DNA from: Diphasiastrum complanatum
Lineage: Eukaryota > Streptophyta > Lycopodiopsida > Lycopodiales > Lycopodiaceae
Assembly: GCA_029204225.1 (NCBI GenBank)
Contig: CM055101.1
Location: forward strand, 46,733,906 to 46,797,905
Length of the DNA: 64,000 nt
Direction: 5' to 3'
The notes beneath the pieces are model-generated. The model saw nothing but the letters and a program-made list of their open reading frames with translations, made no database searches and was not told where the DNA came from. Every line of letters starts with the position of its first letter. Position 1 is the stretch's first letter. Below, in pieces: positions 45,390-56,690 of the stretch. A program made the translations under genes and the position numbers.

Positions 45390-48300
45390 TTGGTAGACCC
45401 CGAGCTATTTATGGAGGTTGTGAGGAGGAGCTGACCCTAAAACCCTTGTTTTTTGGTTGAAGATAAGGTTTGGGGGTGGGCCACATTCTTTTAGGGCTTT
45501 AGGAATGCATGTTGTTCATGGGTTAAGGTGGAATGTTGAGTTTTGTGTAATTTTACAAATTGCATGGTTGTTAGTTGATAGGATTATAGATGCATGCCGG
45601 ATGACCATTGGGTTTTAAAATTTTGACAGTTCGCAACTTTGATGTTTGTTCGAAATGGGATTTCCGAACTCAAGTTACTAGCACCCAGTTAAGGGAATTT
45701 TGGTTTCCTGGTGTTTAGTTTTCAAATTTTAAACCTTGGTTTAGATATTGTTTCCCAAAATAGGGATTTCCCTAGGAACAATATGCATGTACTAGGATCT
45801 TATTTGCTGGATAATTGGCTTACATAGACAGCTGCTAGTATGCTCAGAATTTGCGTGGAACCTTAGGACCTCAGTTTCTGAAGTCAAGCTGTTCTAATCA
45901 GATTTTTTTATGAAATCATTCTAAACCGATCTTGAGAAAACGATGGTAATTGTATGGTTCTCAGGCACAAGCATGTACCCGGTAAAAGGATTTTATTCCT
46001 TGGTATTATGTTGCACTTAACTCTAGAGTATCGGTATTCTCAATGAATAGAGTTAAATTGTGTTTTGTTTTCTCCTTTTCAAATCGGTAGAACACCGATC
46101 AATTGGTTATCGTGGTTTTGGTGATTTTGGCCATTAAAATTAAACAAACCAAAGCTTTTGAGATACTCATTAAATAATTGATGGTGGAAAATTCATAGTA
46201 TCTGGAGGTACTTCTTTATTCAACATTATTATTTGGAGTGAATACAATGCAGAAAAAGTACCCGAATCCAAATCTTATTTCCATTGATTATAGATAACTT
46301 TAACGAAGTAATTTTTAAGCCAATAAGTGAAAAGGGAGAACAGTCCAATTTTATTGAAAAATTGTGATAATAGGAAGTACATAGTTGATTTCATTTTCAG
46401 TAAAATCCTATGGTGAATTATATTCAAAAGATGAGACTAGTACTGTTTCACATACTAATAGATGATTTTTGATGTATCAGTTATTCAACCCAGGTATAGG
46501 ATAGAAATGAAATTGTTGACTGTTTTTTACAGTAATTAATTTTTTAAACATTTACTAATATCATTACGTCTTCTTGATACCTTAGCTGAAGGATTTTCAG
46601 GAAATTGAAAATTCTGAGGGAAGAAAAGTGGACATCAGTGGTAGTAAGTGTGATTGGGAAATGTATTTTGCAGTTAGAATTTTAGGTAAATCCCAGTAAA
46701 TAATTGCTTAATACCGGTTATTGATTTCCTAGATAGAATTCATGTAGTTGAATTCATAACTTATAACTTTGTAACCATTGAGGTATCCGCAATTTGGATG
46801 TCAATTGTGATGTTAGAAGTAGAATTTGATACATGGATTACATTGGATATGTCAATTGATAGAAGCTTGTCCCTAGAGTTAATGCTCTTGGATCCATGGG
46901 GATTCGAAGCTTATCATTAGCCTGCAAAGGTCAGAATGTAATATTGAACCATGATTAATTTTTCTGTCTAAATCACAGAATCAGGTGTGGATTTGTGGTA
47001 TACATCTGATGGGCATGCTAGTCATCCAAATAAATGGATTCTCCAGTGTTTGGGAACAAGAGATAATATCCTATAGTGATTATAAAACAACTAGATGATC
47101 AATGGATCTCTAGAAAATCAAATAAGATAGTTAAGGGTTTTCTGGAAGAAAATGTTGATGGCATGAGACATCAATAATTTTGAAAAGGGAATTCTAGGAC
47201 TGTAAAGATCTGATGATCAATGGTGTGTTTTAGTACCTAGTCACGATATGGAAAAAATAAAACTGTTTGATCAAATGTGGGATATTTTGAAAAAATTTGA
47301 GGTTTAATCTAGATTTCAATGTGGTATCTCATTATTCACAAAATCAGAGGCCCTCAAATTTATTTCTCGCTTACTTAATTAATTCTTCACTTCTTAATAA
47401 TTTCTCGAATATAAGACATCAGACTAGTTTATATGAATTCTTCCTAGCATAAAGTTATTCTTCTGAAAGATTGTTATGTCATATAAATTACTACTTGTGT
47501 GAATAGACTTGGAATTTGGATAAATTCTAAGGTTAAAGTGTTTCAATTTCTTAAACCTAGAATATTTCTTTGTGCATAGATAGATTTCGATGGAATGGTA
47601 GTCTCTATCACTCGGGTTGAAAATATTTGAAGGAAAAGTTATGTTTGTAATAGAGTGAATCTTTTAGTGGAAGCACTTATTATTGAATTTTCTTGGATTT
47701 AAATATTTTCACATATCATCTATCCAGTTAACTTTTATTGAAATTTATAATTTCATTAAAAGGAGGGGTGAAATGGTGGGATAAAATTCTATTTGGGAAT
47801 TTGTAGGTTGCATAGTTTTTGGAAGAGAACCAACTATGGTATAGAAATGAGATTTGGTCTGAAAATAATTTTGGATAGATTTAGAGTAAGATACACTTTT
47901 TGAAAAAGAAAAATTCTCTAGGGATTGTGTGGACAATCTGGATCTAGAATGGGTTTGAAATTTGAAACACTTATTATAAGTAATATAGTAAAAGGTCAAG
48001 GGTTACTAATTCTATTTTGGCTGGAATAGAAGTAAGTTTGATCAGAATTTAAAATTTGAGAGTTCTGTATTGGATCAATCTAATCTTAGTTTGGGTACTA
48101 GGATCAAAGAGGGATTGATTGAGTAGATGAAATTATGTGATTAGAGGTGAGTTGGATTGGAAAACTATTGAGATTGAATGTAATCCGTCTCAAAGATTTC
48201 TTGGATATGTTAATTACTCATGAGAAATAGAAAATCTTTTGTAGCTGAGTTACAAAATCTCAATGAGATATGTGAGTAACATATGTGGGTTATGGAGGAA

Positions 48301-50015
48301 TTTGCTAGTTAAGAATGTGATTATGTACTGGGTCATAGTAAAATTATTCACATATGTGCGCGATTGATCTTGTATGAATCTACTGTGTATTCCTGGGGTT
48401 ACTAGAGTTATTTGGTGCACTTACCTAGTCAGTGAACATGAACATATGATCAAGTATTGTTTTGACAGATACTTGCAGAGTTAACGGATCTTTCTATGAA
48501 AGATTTATGAATTAACTAATAAATGATTTGGATAAGGATCTAAATGTGGTGTTATACATGTATAATTAAAAGATGCACCTGGACATTGAGATTTCTGAAT
48601 CATAAACAATTAACTTGAGAAGTTGATTACTCCAAGATGAAGTTAATTGGTAAAACGGCCAGTTTGATGAGAATTCACCATAAACTGGTAGTTTTGTTTT
48701 ATATTGCTTGTAAGACGAGTGATTAGTGAATCATTTGAGTTCATCAGTTAAAATTGTGTGCATTGGATATACAATATTCTTGGGATAGAGTATTCCTTAG
48801 TTAAGGATTAGACTCAGCGCATATCGAATCATAATGAATCCAAGAATAATATCTGAATTGATATTCAACAAGACTTTGGGTATCTAGATTTGATTCTAGA
48901 TTGTAATCTAAATTTTTTGTAGTTGAAGATTATTGTCATTTTGATATGCGTTCAATCTTTAATTGCCAGTGGTTATAGAACTTGAATCTTGCATTTCGGT
49001 TAAAGTATCATGTTTGAAAAATATTCGTGAAATCCAGTATTTTCTTAGTGGAAAGATTTTGGAATGATTCTTACTTTTCCTAAGTTATGTTGGACATATA
49101 CTCTAGTATCCTGTAAATGATTATGGTTTTGGATTCCAAAAAATTATGATTTACGTATCATATGAATCTAAATATTTATGATTGATGAATCATAAACATA
49201 TACTTAATTATTGTCAAAGGATTCAAAGGAATGGTGATGATTCTTGAGTGTGATGATTAATTCTTGATCTATTATTTGAGTAAGAATTCAGATCAGTATT
49301 TTGAATCTCTCTACTCCAGTATTTTAATTGAGAACCTATGGATATCATAGACATTATCTTAATTATCTAGTGGATGCTATTCTGCTACAGTTTATGGTTT
49401 GCAGATGCTAAAGTATAGTTTTTCGTTTGATTGGATCTCCAGTTATCATAGGAGACAGACAAGTCTATTAAGATAAAAATGTTACTTTCTTGTATTTGGT
49501 GCTAGAAACAGGAGCATTTAACTCAAAAGAATATCTGGGATACTTAGAGTTGAGTTTTAATCATTCTATATCTTAATGATTAGAGATTCTAGTTGAACGA
49601 ATTATCATATCTTAGAATTGGATTCTAAGGATAGTTGTACTTAGAGATTTATTATGAATTGTTTGCCAGAGTTCGTGGATAATTTCAGACTGTAATTATT
49701 ATTTTTTCTTTAACTTTAATCTCCTAAGTTAGGTAATATTTCACTCAATTGGTTCATGTAAATGTTTTACATGAAGGTGATGTTACTAACTTGTGCTGAG
49801 TGTCACCTAGTTGAGATATTTATTGCTTAGTGTACTTTTCAAACTTGAGTCATACTCCAAAACATAGATTAACGATTGGAAATAGGTTTATCTCTGAGTA
49901 CTTGTTTGATATGGAAATCAGACTAAGAATCATAATTTTCTCGGTTAATATTGAAAGTTAAAGGAACTGTTCTTGTAATTATTTCATGTCTTGAGGAGCT
50001 TCTAAGGATAGAAGT

Positions 50016-50033
50016 AGTTTAAGGAGAGAAGAA
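50016..50033 (+). other. Polypurine tract of LARD2
   Basis: AGTTTAAGGAGAGAAGAA directly precedes the LTR start TGTTATG and is nearly identical to the LARD1 tract. Confidence 0.85.
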
Positions 50034-50358
50034 TGTTATGGCCATATTCGGTTAAGGACCTAGAATAGTCCTAATATGGTAGACCAGCCCTCCCGTATTC
50101 GAGATTGTTGGTCATGCCATGATTTAGTTCCGTGTCAAGGCCAGTTTGTGACTAATAACCTTGAGAGGACCCAAACACTCTAATTGAGACATATGGAGTA
50201 TTGCATGTCTGTGTGACGGATATAGGCAGGAGGACTGCATGAAGAGATGTGGTTTATTTATAATTGACTAGCATGGGGGTTGCATGGTTTCATGCACAGG
50301 ACTCTACTCTCTATATAATGAGGTAGGGATTCTCCCGTCGACATATTGGGTTGCATGT
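50034..50358 (+). repeat. 3' LTR of LARD2, truncated
   Basis: It follows the 5' LTR at 21662 from TGTTATGGCCATATTC through ATTCTCCCGTCGACA, including the TATA box TATATAA at 50312-50318. It diverges near 50358, so about 150 bp at the U5 end are missing. Confidence 0.85.
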
Positions 50359-50938
50359 CAGACTCCCTAATGATCCAAGAACACATTTCTTGATTTCGAA
50401 AGATACATTGATTTTGATATGTATATAGCCAAAACAATAGACGATCTTGGAGGAGAATTTTTGTTTTGTATAAATGATATTAATTTTAAAATGCAAATCA
50501 AAGACAAGCATTGTAAGGAGCTAAAGAATAAGATCTCTCATATCTTGGATAAAGTCGTTGAAGCCGGGTGTGCATGTACATAAATACACATATACAATCA
50601 CCAAGGAGATTTGTGTTGTATCTCCATTTTTTGGGCATCTGTTGCATCGAGAGAGGAAATCTAGAAGCCTCTTCAAGCACATTAGCAAGGAGGCATCAAT
50701 ATTCATCATTCCATATTGTGCAAAGTAAGATAATTTTTTTTGTAGGATTTATTTTTTCTAGTCATTCGTTGCTTGGCAACACACATTTAAAAGTGGATTC
50801 TACTATAAGTTGCATATTTGTGTGCATGAAAATGAATTCCTTGAATGCCACCCATTCCATTGTTGACTCCTTGTACAAAAGGATGGTGTAGCTTTCACAA
50901 GTATAAATATTTAACTGGGCCAAGTGTATGTCGAATAG

Positions 50939-51277
50939 TTGAAAAGTCAAAAACATCATCCTGACAAAAGGCCCTTTTGGTGCTCGAGACCTCTTATGAG
51001 GATGGGGCATCTCAACTTTAAGTCATTCGAGGTAATGGCAAGAAAGCAAGTTGTGATTGGTCTTCCAAAGTTTCTAACTAGCATCAATCATGTTTGTGAG
51101 CAATGTGCTTTGTCAAAGTCACATAGGCTACCTTATACTAGATCTACTATGCCTTTTCAAGTTGTACATGCTGATAGGGCGATGAACGCGAACAAAGAAG
51201 AGAGAAGGAAATACTTGCTAAAAAACTCTCCCGTTATTATGGGTTGCTATGTGCAAGAACAATCTGAAAGAATGTAA
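50939..51277 (+). pseudogene. Copia pre-integrase fragment
   Basis: G-H-L-N-F-K-S-F-E-V-M-A-R-K-Q-V-V-I-G-L-P and C-E-Q-C-A-L-S-K-S-H-R identify GAG_pre-integrase with the integrase zinc Cys pair. The W-H-x-R beginning is altered to R-M-G-H. F-Q-V-V-H-A-D corresponds to the first catalytic Asp region, after which the sequence becomes unrelated. It is an isolated fragment in an open frame of 112 codons. Confidence 0.8.
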
Positions 51278-51289
51278 ATGCTAAATTAC

Positions 51290-51925
51290 AATCACAGCTC
51301 AATTGCTCTGCCCAACAGGATCTTAAGAAAAACATTCATACTAAAAAACAAATGGATGAGTATAGTCCACCGAATAAATTAGAAATGGTGTGAGGTATTA
51401 CTGGAAATCAAATTCAATAAGAGGTTCAGTTCTGTAAAAAACTTAGATTGATTGTGTGATGAAAAACGCAAGTTCCTCAGGCGTCAAAGACAACCATCGT
51501 GATCAGAAACAGAGGAGTCGTAGACATCTGTGTTCTTATCAAAGTGAGTAAACGAGCGTGATCAAACAGGAGCGAAGTGGATTCAAGTCACAATAAGCAT
51601 TCATCTATGTTATACACAGATAGAAAAGCGTGTTGCTGTTATATTATACTGAAGCACAACAATAAGTTACAACCAGTATGGTGACGTAACTTGGAGGCTC
51701 AATTTTATTCGTCTCATGGATGGACATCACGTAGAGTGCATGATGAAGATCTTTTTATACACCGGATCTATGTATCTAATATTTAACTAAGCACTTTGTT
51801 GCACTCAAGGAATAGCTGAACTACTATGACATAATGACAACTGTACAAAAAAGCTGAAAACTTCTTTGAAACAGTTGAAAAAAAGTTACCGTGGAGAAAT
51901 AATGATTTCCTAAAGTTGCTGAAGA
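51290..51925. other. Non-coding interval
   Basis: I see no ORF or repeat structure that I can assign. Confidence 0.4.
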
Positions 51926-52330
51926 ATTTGAACCATTTTGGTTGATGAACAAAGTTGTGAAGGAGTCAGAGACTTCAGACGATGGAAGAAGTCACACTTC
52001 GGTCGAAGCTGTTGAAGAAGTCGGAGGCTTCGAAGACTCTGGACGATGGAAGAAGTCACACTTTGGTTGATGAACAAAGTTGTTGAAGAAGTTGGAGACT
52101 TCGAAGACTTCGGTTGGTGGAAGAAGTCAGAGACTTTGGCTGATGAAAGAAGTCAGACACTTTAGTTGATGAAAGAAGTTGGACACTTCAGTTGACAAAT
52201 GAAGTTGTCGAAGAAGTCAGAGACTTCGCAGCCTTCGATGTCGAGTGACTTGATGGTTGAAGAAACCAAGGGTGATCAGGCCTTTGATATTCTTCATGAT
52301 TATTTGACATTCGAATGTAGGATTAGACGA
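51926..52330. repeat. Minisatellite of GAAGAAGTC/GACTTC units
   Basis: Diverged tandem units containing GAAGAAGTC, GGAGACTTCGAAGACTTCGG and GTTGATGAAAGAAGT, spaced about 30-70 bp. GAAGTC and GACTTC are inverse to one another, so each unit could fold into small hairpins. It lies downstream (in minus sense) of the copia RT fragment. Confidence 0.7.
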
Positions 52331-52439
52331 GAATGGATACCCTTTGATGTAGATTAGCCAAAAAGTCGATGAAGTTGACTTCAGTTGATTCGACTTTGTG
52401 TTAAATTGCAGGTTGTCCCGTGTATTTTACCAGGCATTG

Positions 52440-53290
52440 TTTTGCACATAGAATGAGAGTAATTTTGCAGAATAGTGGTGTATCAATTGGTTTGTCATCA
52501 AACATATGAAATTTTTCTAAAATGCCTTTTAGATATGTTTGCTAGCTAAGATAGATCTTCTTCTGAAGTCTATTTCTAGTAATGTAAATTCCTAGCAAAG
52601 AATGGACAATGCCTAGGTCAGTCATGTCAAATTCCTTTGACAGATCACTCTTAGGATTGTGTAGTAGAAAAGTGTCATTAGACAAAATAAATGTGTTATA
52701 TGCTTGGAATAAACATTACAGCTAGTTGAATTGCTTGCAAAACCCAATTGAGTGAGATAAGAGTTGATTCTATTAAACCATGCTCTTGCGACCTGTTTCA
52801 AACCATATATTTCTTTGTGCAGCTTGCACACTTTGTGCTCTTGGCCCTTGACTTCGAATCCCTTCCGGTTGGAGGGTATACAGCTCCTCTTTGACATAGC
52901 CATTGAGAAACGTTGTCTTGACATCCATCTGGTGCATTTCGATGTCTTTTGCGGTTGCTAATGCAATCAGATCCTGATTTTTACATTTTGACAACAGGAC
53001 TAAAAAATTCTTGAAAATCCACTTTTTGGACTTGAGTGAATCCTTTAGCCATAGCCATGATTTTCATTTTGCTTTGGAACCATCAGAGTTGATTTTCTTC
53101 TTGAAGATCCATTTGTTGTCAATAACTCTCTTGTGAGTGGAGAATTCAACCAGTGTCCAAGTTTGATTCATCAAAAGTGAATTGTACTCGCTCTCCATAG
53201 CTTCTTGCCACTTCACAACATCCTTGGAGTTAATTGCTTTGGCTAGGGTCTCTGGTTCTTCTAATGAAGTCCAGAATGATTGAGGTGTAT
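52440..53290 (-). pseudogene. Copia reverse transcriptase fragment
   Basis: On minus from 53285: E-E-P-E-T-L-A-K-A-I, W-Q-E-A-M-E-S-E-Y, N-Q-T-W-T-L-V, K-W-I-F-K-K-K, then M-D-V-K-T-T-F-L-N-G-Y-V-K-E-E-L-Y and a frameshift, C-K-L-H-K-E-I-Y-G-L-K-Q and R-A-W-F-N. The catalytic Y-V-D-D region reads L-S-N-D-T, so one Asp is lost. The C-terminal part continues with stops (F-D-M-T-D-L-G, S-L-L-G-I) to about 52440. No RNase H is attached. Confidence 0.85.
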
Positions 53291-53416
53291 ACTTCTTAGG
53301 AAATGTCTGAGTCCATGAGGATCTGCGGACGCTAGGTTGACCAGGTTGCGATGGTGCTTCTTCTTGAATTTCTCTAGATCTGTTTGAGCTAGCTTGGTGT
53401 AGTCTGGTGACAAGTA

Positions 53417-53738
53417 TTGTCGGCTGCTCGGCTTCTATTGGAACTCCCGGATGGATCGCACGTGCATCCCGTATTTCATGTAAGTCGTCTCAAAAAGATT
53501 CTAAGTGAAAGAGAGTATCTTGGATCTGGAAATCAGTTGGACCTGTTGGATGAATCATCGGGTGTATCTCATCTTAAACCCAAAAAAATCTTGGATACAA
53601 GAACTAAACGATTGAGAAATCGTATATTTATCGAGCATCTGGTTTGATGGAGGGGTACAGGCGATGACGATTCCTGGGAACAAGATTGAAGCTTAAAGAA
53701 GAACTTTCCCAGTTTTAAGTTTTGAGGACAAAACTTGA
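53417..53738 (+). pseudogene. Ty3/gypsy pol C-terminus with chromodomain-like tail
   Basis: L-E-L-P-D-G-S-H-V-H-P-V-F-H-V-S-R-L-K-K is the conserved C-terminal region of Ty3 chromovirus integrase. It is followed by P-K-K-I-L-D-T-R-T-K-R and, after a stop at 53645-53647, W-R-G-T-G-D-D-D-S-W-E-Q, a chromodomain-like segment. F-P-S-F-K-F then runs, after a 1-base shift, into F-E-D-K-T and a stop at 53736-53738. A polypurine tract follows 1 bp later. This is the only Ty3 coding sequence in the window. Confidence 0.87.
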
Positions 53739-53739
53739 A

Positions 53740-53753
53740 TAAGGGGGGAAGAA
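53740..53753 (+). other. Polypurine tract after Ty3 pol
   Basis: TAAGGGGGGAAGAA lies directly after the pol stop and is almost the same as the LARD1 and LARD2 tracts. A TG LTR start does not follow. Confidence 0.75.
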
Positions 53754-53755
53754 CA

Positions 53756-54240
53756 ATATAAAGTCTTCACTACAGGATTCTAGCCTAAGCATACCATACA
53801 AAGCAACAACACATGGGAACCGGTGGAGGTGAATCAACCCAACCAAACCTAGATCGTACGGATCTAGCCCCCAAGCTATGGATCAATCAGAGTCCTGGAA
53901 AGAGGAGTCACACTAACAGCATGTAGCTACTCATCACAAATCAAGCATACACTAGTGAGAGCCCAGCAGGTATACTTATACCCTCCAAAGCCCATGCACC
54001 ACTAGTAGTGCACTGTGACACCTCACTGGACACCTTTGCAGCCTATCTGGGCCATGTCATCTAGTTCCCTAATGACTCACTGATAGATCCATACCAACTC
54101 CACCACCATGTGTTTAGGCCTACAACCATTAATTATGACCATGTACACATAAGGGCCCCAATTTCCTTATAGTCATAATTAACTTACGGGTTGTTGGTCT
54201 ATCGATCCCTAGCGATTAAACTCCTCATGAGATATGGTGG
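53756..54240 (-). repeat. LTR-like sequence in minus orientation
   Basis: On plus it begins TATAAAGTCTTC and shares order and words with the LARD1 LTR (TATAAGGG..., CAACCCAACCAA, CCCCCAAGC, a TATA-like TATACTTATACC near 53973-53985, CCCATGCA). It therefore looks like a diverged LARD-type LTR on minus, abutting a plus-oriented pol end. Similarity is patchy, and the right boundary is a guess. Confidence 0.4.
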
Positions 54241-54346
54241 AAGTCAAGCCAAATCTAGCACATGTTCGGACATTCGGATGCGCAGTTTACATGCACAAAG
54301 ATAGTTTTAGAAAATTTGAGACTTTTGCAAAATTTTGAGACTAATA

Positions 54347-54348
<2 letters not shown>

Positions 54349-54417
<69 letters not shown>

Positions 54418-54501
54418 CCCCCTACACACACACATACACTCACAAACTTAGCTCTTGTTTTATCTCACACATGCACACACCCACACACGAACTTAGCAAG
54501 T

Positions 54502-54563
<62 letters not shown>

Positions 54564-54638
54564 CACACACACACATACACTCACAAACTCGGCTCTTGTT
54601 TTATCTCACATGCACACACCCACACACAAACTTAGCAA

Positions 54639-54707
<69 letters not shown>

Positions 54708-54786
54708 CACACACACACACATACACTCACAAACTCGGCTCTTGTTTTATCTCACACATGCACACACCCACACACAAACTTAGCAA

Positions 54787-54852
<66 letters not shown>

Positions 54853-54870
54853 GATCTTAGCACTCTCTCT
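54349..54870. repeat. Composite (CT)n/(CA)n higher-order array
   Basis: Four (CT)n blocks alternate with a spacer containing CTACACACACACATACACTC, GCTCTTGTTTTATCTCAC and ACTTAGCAAGT. The GCTCTTGTTTTATC word recurs at 54451, 54592 and 54738, so the period is about 141-146 bp. Long Ser-Leu frames here are repeat translation. Confidence 0.95.
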
Positions 54871-55149
54871 TTCTCAATATTATTCTGCTTTTTAAAGATA
54901 TTGGATTGATATTGACATTAAGTGAATATAAAACATGTTGTTTAACAAAAATATAAGCTATATTATCTTATGAATGTAAAGGTTATTTTAGTATTTTTAA
55001 AATCAATATCTTGTGTATAATTTGAGCACAATATAATGCACATTTTTTGGTTGATGAAGCTTCATTTAAAGGTGGTGTTAAAAAACACCTTTAAAAAATA
55101 TGAAACTATTCTTCGAAGACTTCATCATTTTCAATGATCAATCCTTGTT

Positions 55150-55740
55150 TTGCCTTCAGTACAGCCACCTTAGGAATCTTAATACTTTTTATTTGATGGG
55201 GATCTTTCCGAGGTTCCAGCTCCAGACTATGCTTGAAACATTTTCCCATCTCTCGGGATCATTAAGGTTCACTTTCCATTGCTTACTCCAACAATCTCGA
55301 TAGCGTTTAGAACATGGGGCCCACCATTGCACCAATATTTTCATGTAGTTATTGGATCTCTTATCCGTTTCAACTTGTGATAATGTGACAGCTAACCAAA
55401 TAGGATACACATCATCTTCATCATTGCCATTTTTGTCACCTGATGGTGGTCAAATCATAACAAAATTCCCTTTATGAACATCTACTTGAGGCTTGAACGC
55501 TTCCATTGGTCTCCCATATGCTGGTCCGCAATAATGTTCTTGTTCTTCTATTTCGTTAGCATCTGAATTTGCATCATTTTCAAGAATGGTAGAATCTCTC
55601 CAACGAGTATTCAGCCAAAAAACATCTTGTAACTCCTCGTATTGTTTGCTCTCTGTATTCATAAGATCGCGAATTTGTCTCCTTGTTGACTCGTCTACAT
55701 ATGCATTGAGTGCCCAAGTAGCAAACTAGATGAACATGAT
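55150..55740 (-). pseudogene. Unrecognised pseudogene, Trp-rich C-terminal module
   Basis: Reading minus from 55740, one frame holds F-A-T-W-A-L-N-A-Y-V-D-E-S-T-R-R and an acidic stretch up to a stop at 55450-55452. It then continues in the same sense as D-D-V-Y-P-I-W-L-A-V-T-L-S-Q-V, I-L-V-Q-W-W-A-P-C and W-K-V-N-L-N-D-P-E-R-W. Conserved-looking aromatic residues suggest a once-functional protein. I do not recognise the family. It could be the C-terminus of a transposase-type protein, but that is a guess. Confidence 0.45.
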
Positions 55741-56690
55741 TAGGATGAATCAAAGAAATGATTTTATATTGTATTGGATTTAATGAGGCTTGAAAATTGA
55801 GAGTTTATGTTTAGAAGTAGGGAGATACAAAAGTTAGTCTTCGAGAATCAAGATTTTTTGTACTCAGCTTGATGAACTTAGTTCATCAAAATATCTCATT
55901 GTTTAGGGTTTAGTATGTTTCACATCGAAGCTTTGGTAAGAGATTTTCTAAAAGCAAGATAGGCTCCTTTGGGTAGTATTCAAAATTTAAAGCTATTTTT
56001 TACCTGGAAACCTTTAATATATGTTATGAGCATCTTACACATTCTTGTAGACTGAATAAAGAAACTATTTTAATTCATGCGATCTTGAAACTAATTCACT
56101 ATACAATCATTGCATACCTTGCTCTGCTTCCATCTGAAGTAATGGCTGGTAACAACTTGATGTAGAATATTTGGACAATGATACAATGATTTTAATCCAG
56201 TCTAAAGAAAGGTCATAATATGTTTTGATATTTCTTGCATCCAATCCTGAACACAAAAAATGACACATGGTAATGTTTCTCTAATTTTGAAATAAAAAAA
56301 GAGGATTTTAAAGAGGGAAACAAGATTCTACATACATTCATCATTGATTCTTGAACATAAATTTACTTTTGAGTATCATAACCATTTGCTACTAAAGAAG
56401 ATGATCATTACGCTGATAGACATTCTTGATTGAGAAAATTCTATAAGTCAACCACTGATTCAAGTTTTTCTTTCTAAGTCAAGCCTAAAGAGAAACATTG
56501 GTTCCATGAACCAGGTTGATTATGTTCTGAAAAGTAAAATTTGTCGCATAGCTTAGGATAGTCTATGACTTGAGAAAAAGTTTGCTATGTAATAGTGTTG
56601 GACACTCATTGCTAATATTTTCAAGAGATGATGTATTTTATAATATTTCATATTTTATAAACATACCATAAACATGGCCTGTTGGACCAG
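55741..56690. other. AT-rich non-coding interval
   Basis: No gene or repeat family recognised between the pseudogene and the satellite. Confidence 0.45.

Noticed and set aside
54262-54895. Ser-Leu repeat proteins of 173 and 99 codons
   Set aside because: They are translations of (CT)n and (CA)n microsatellites.
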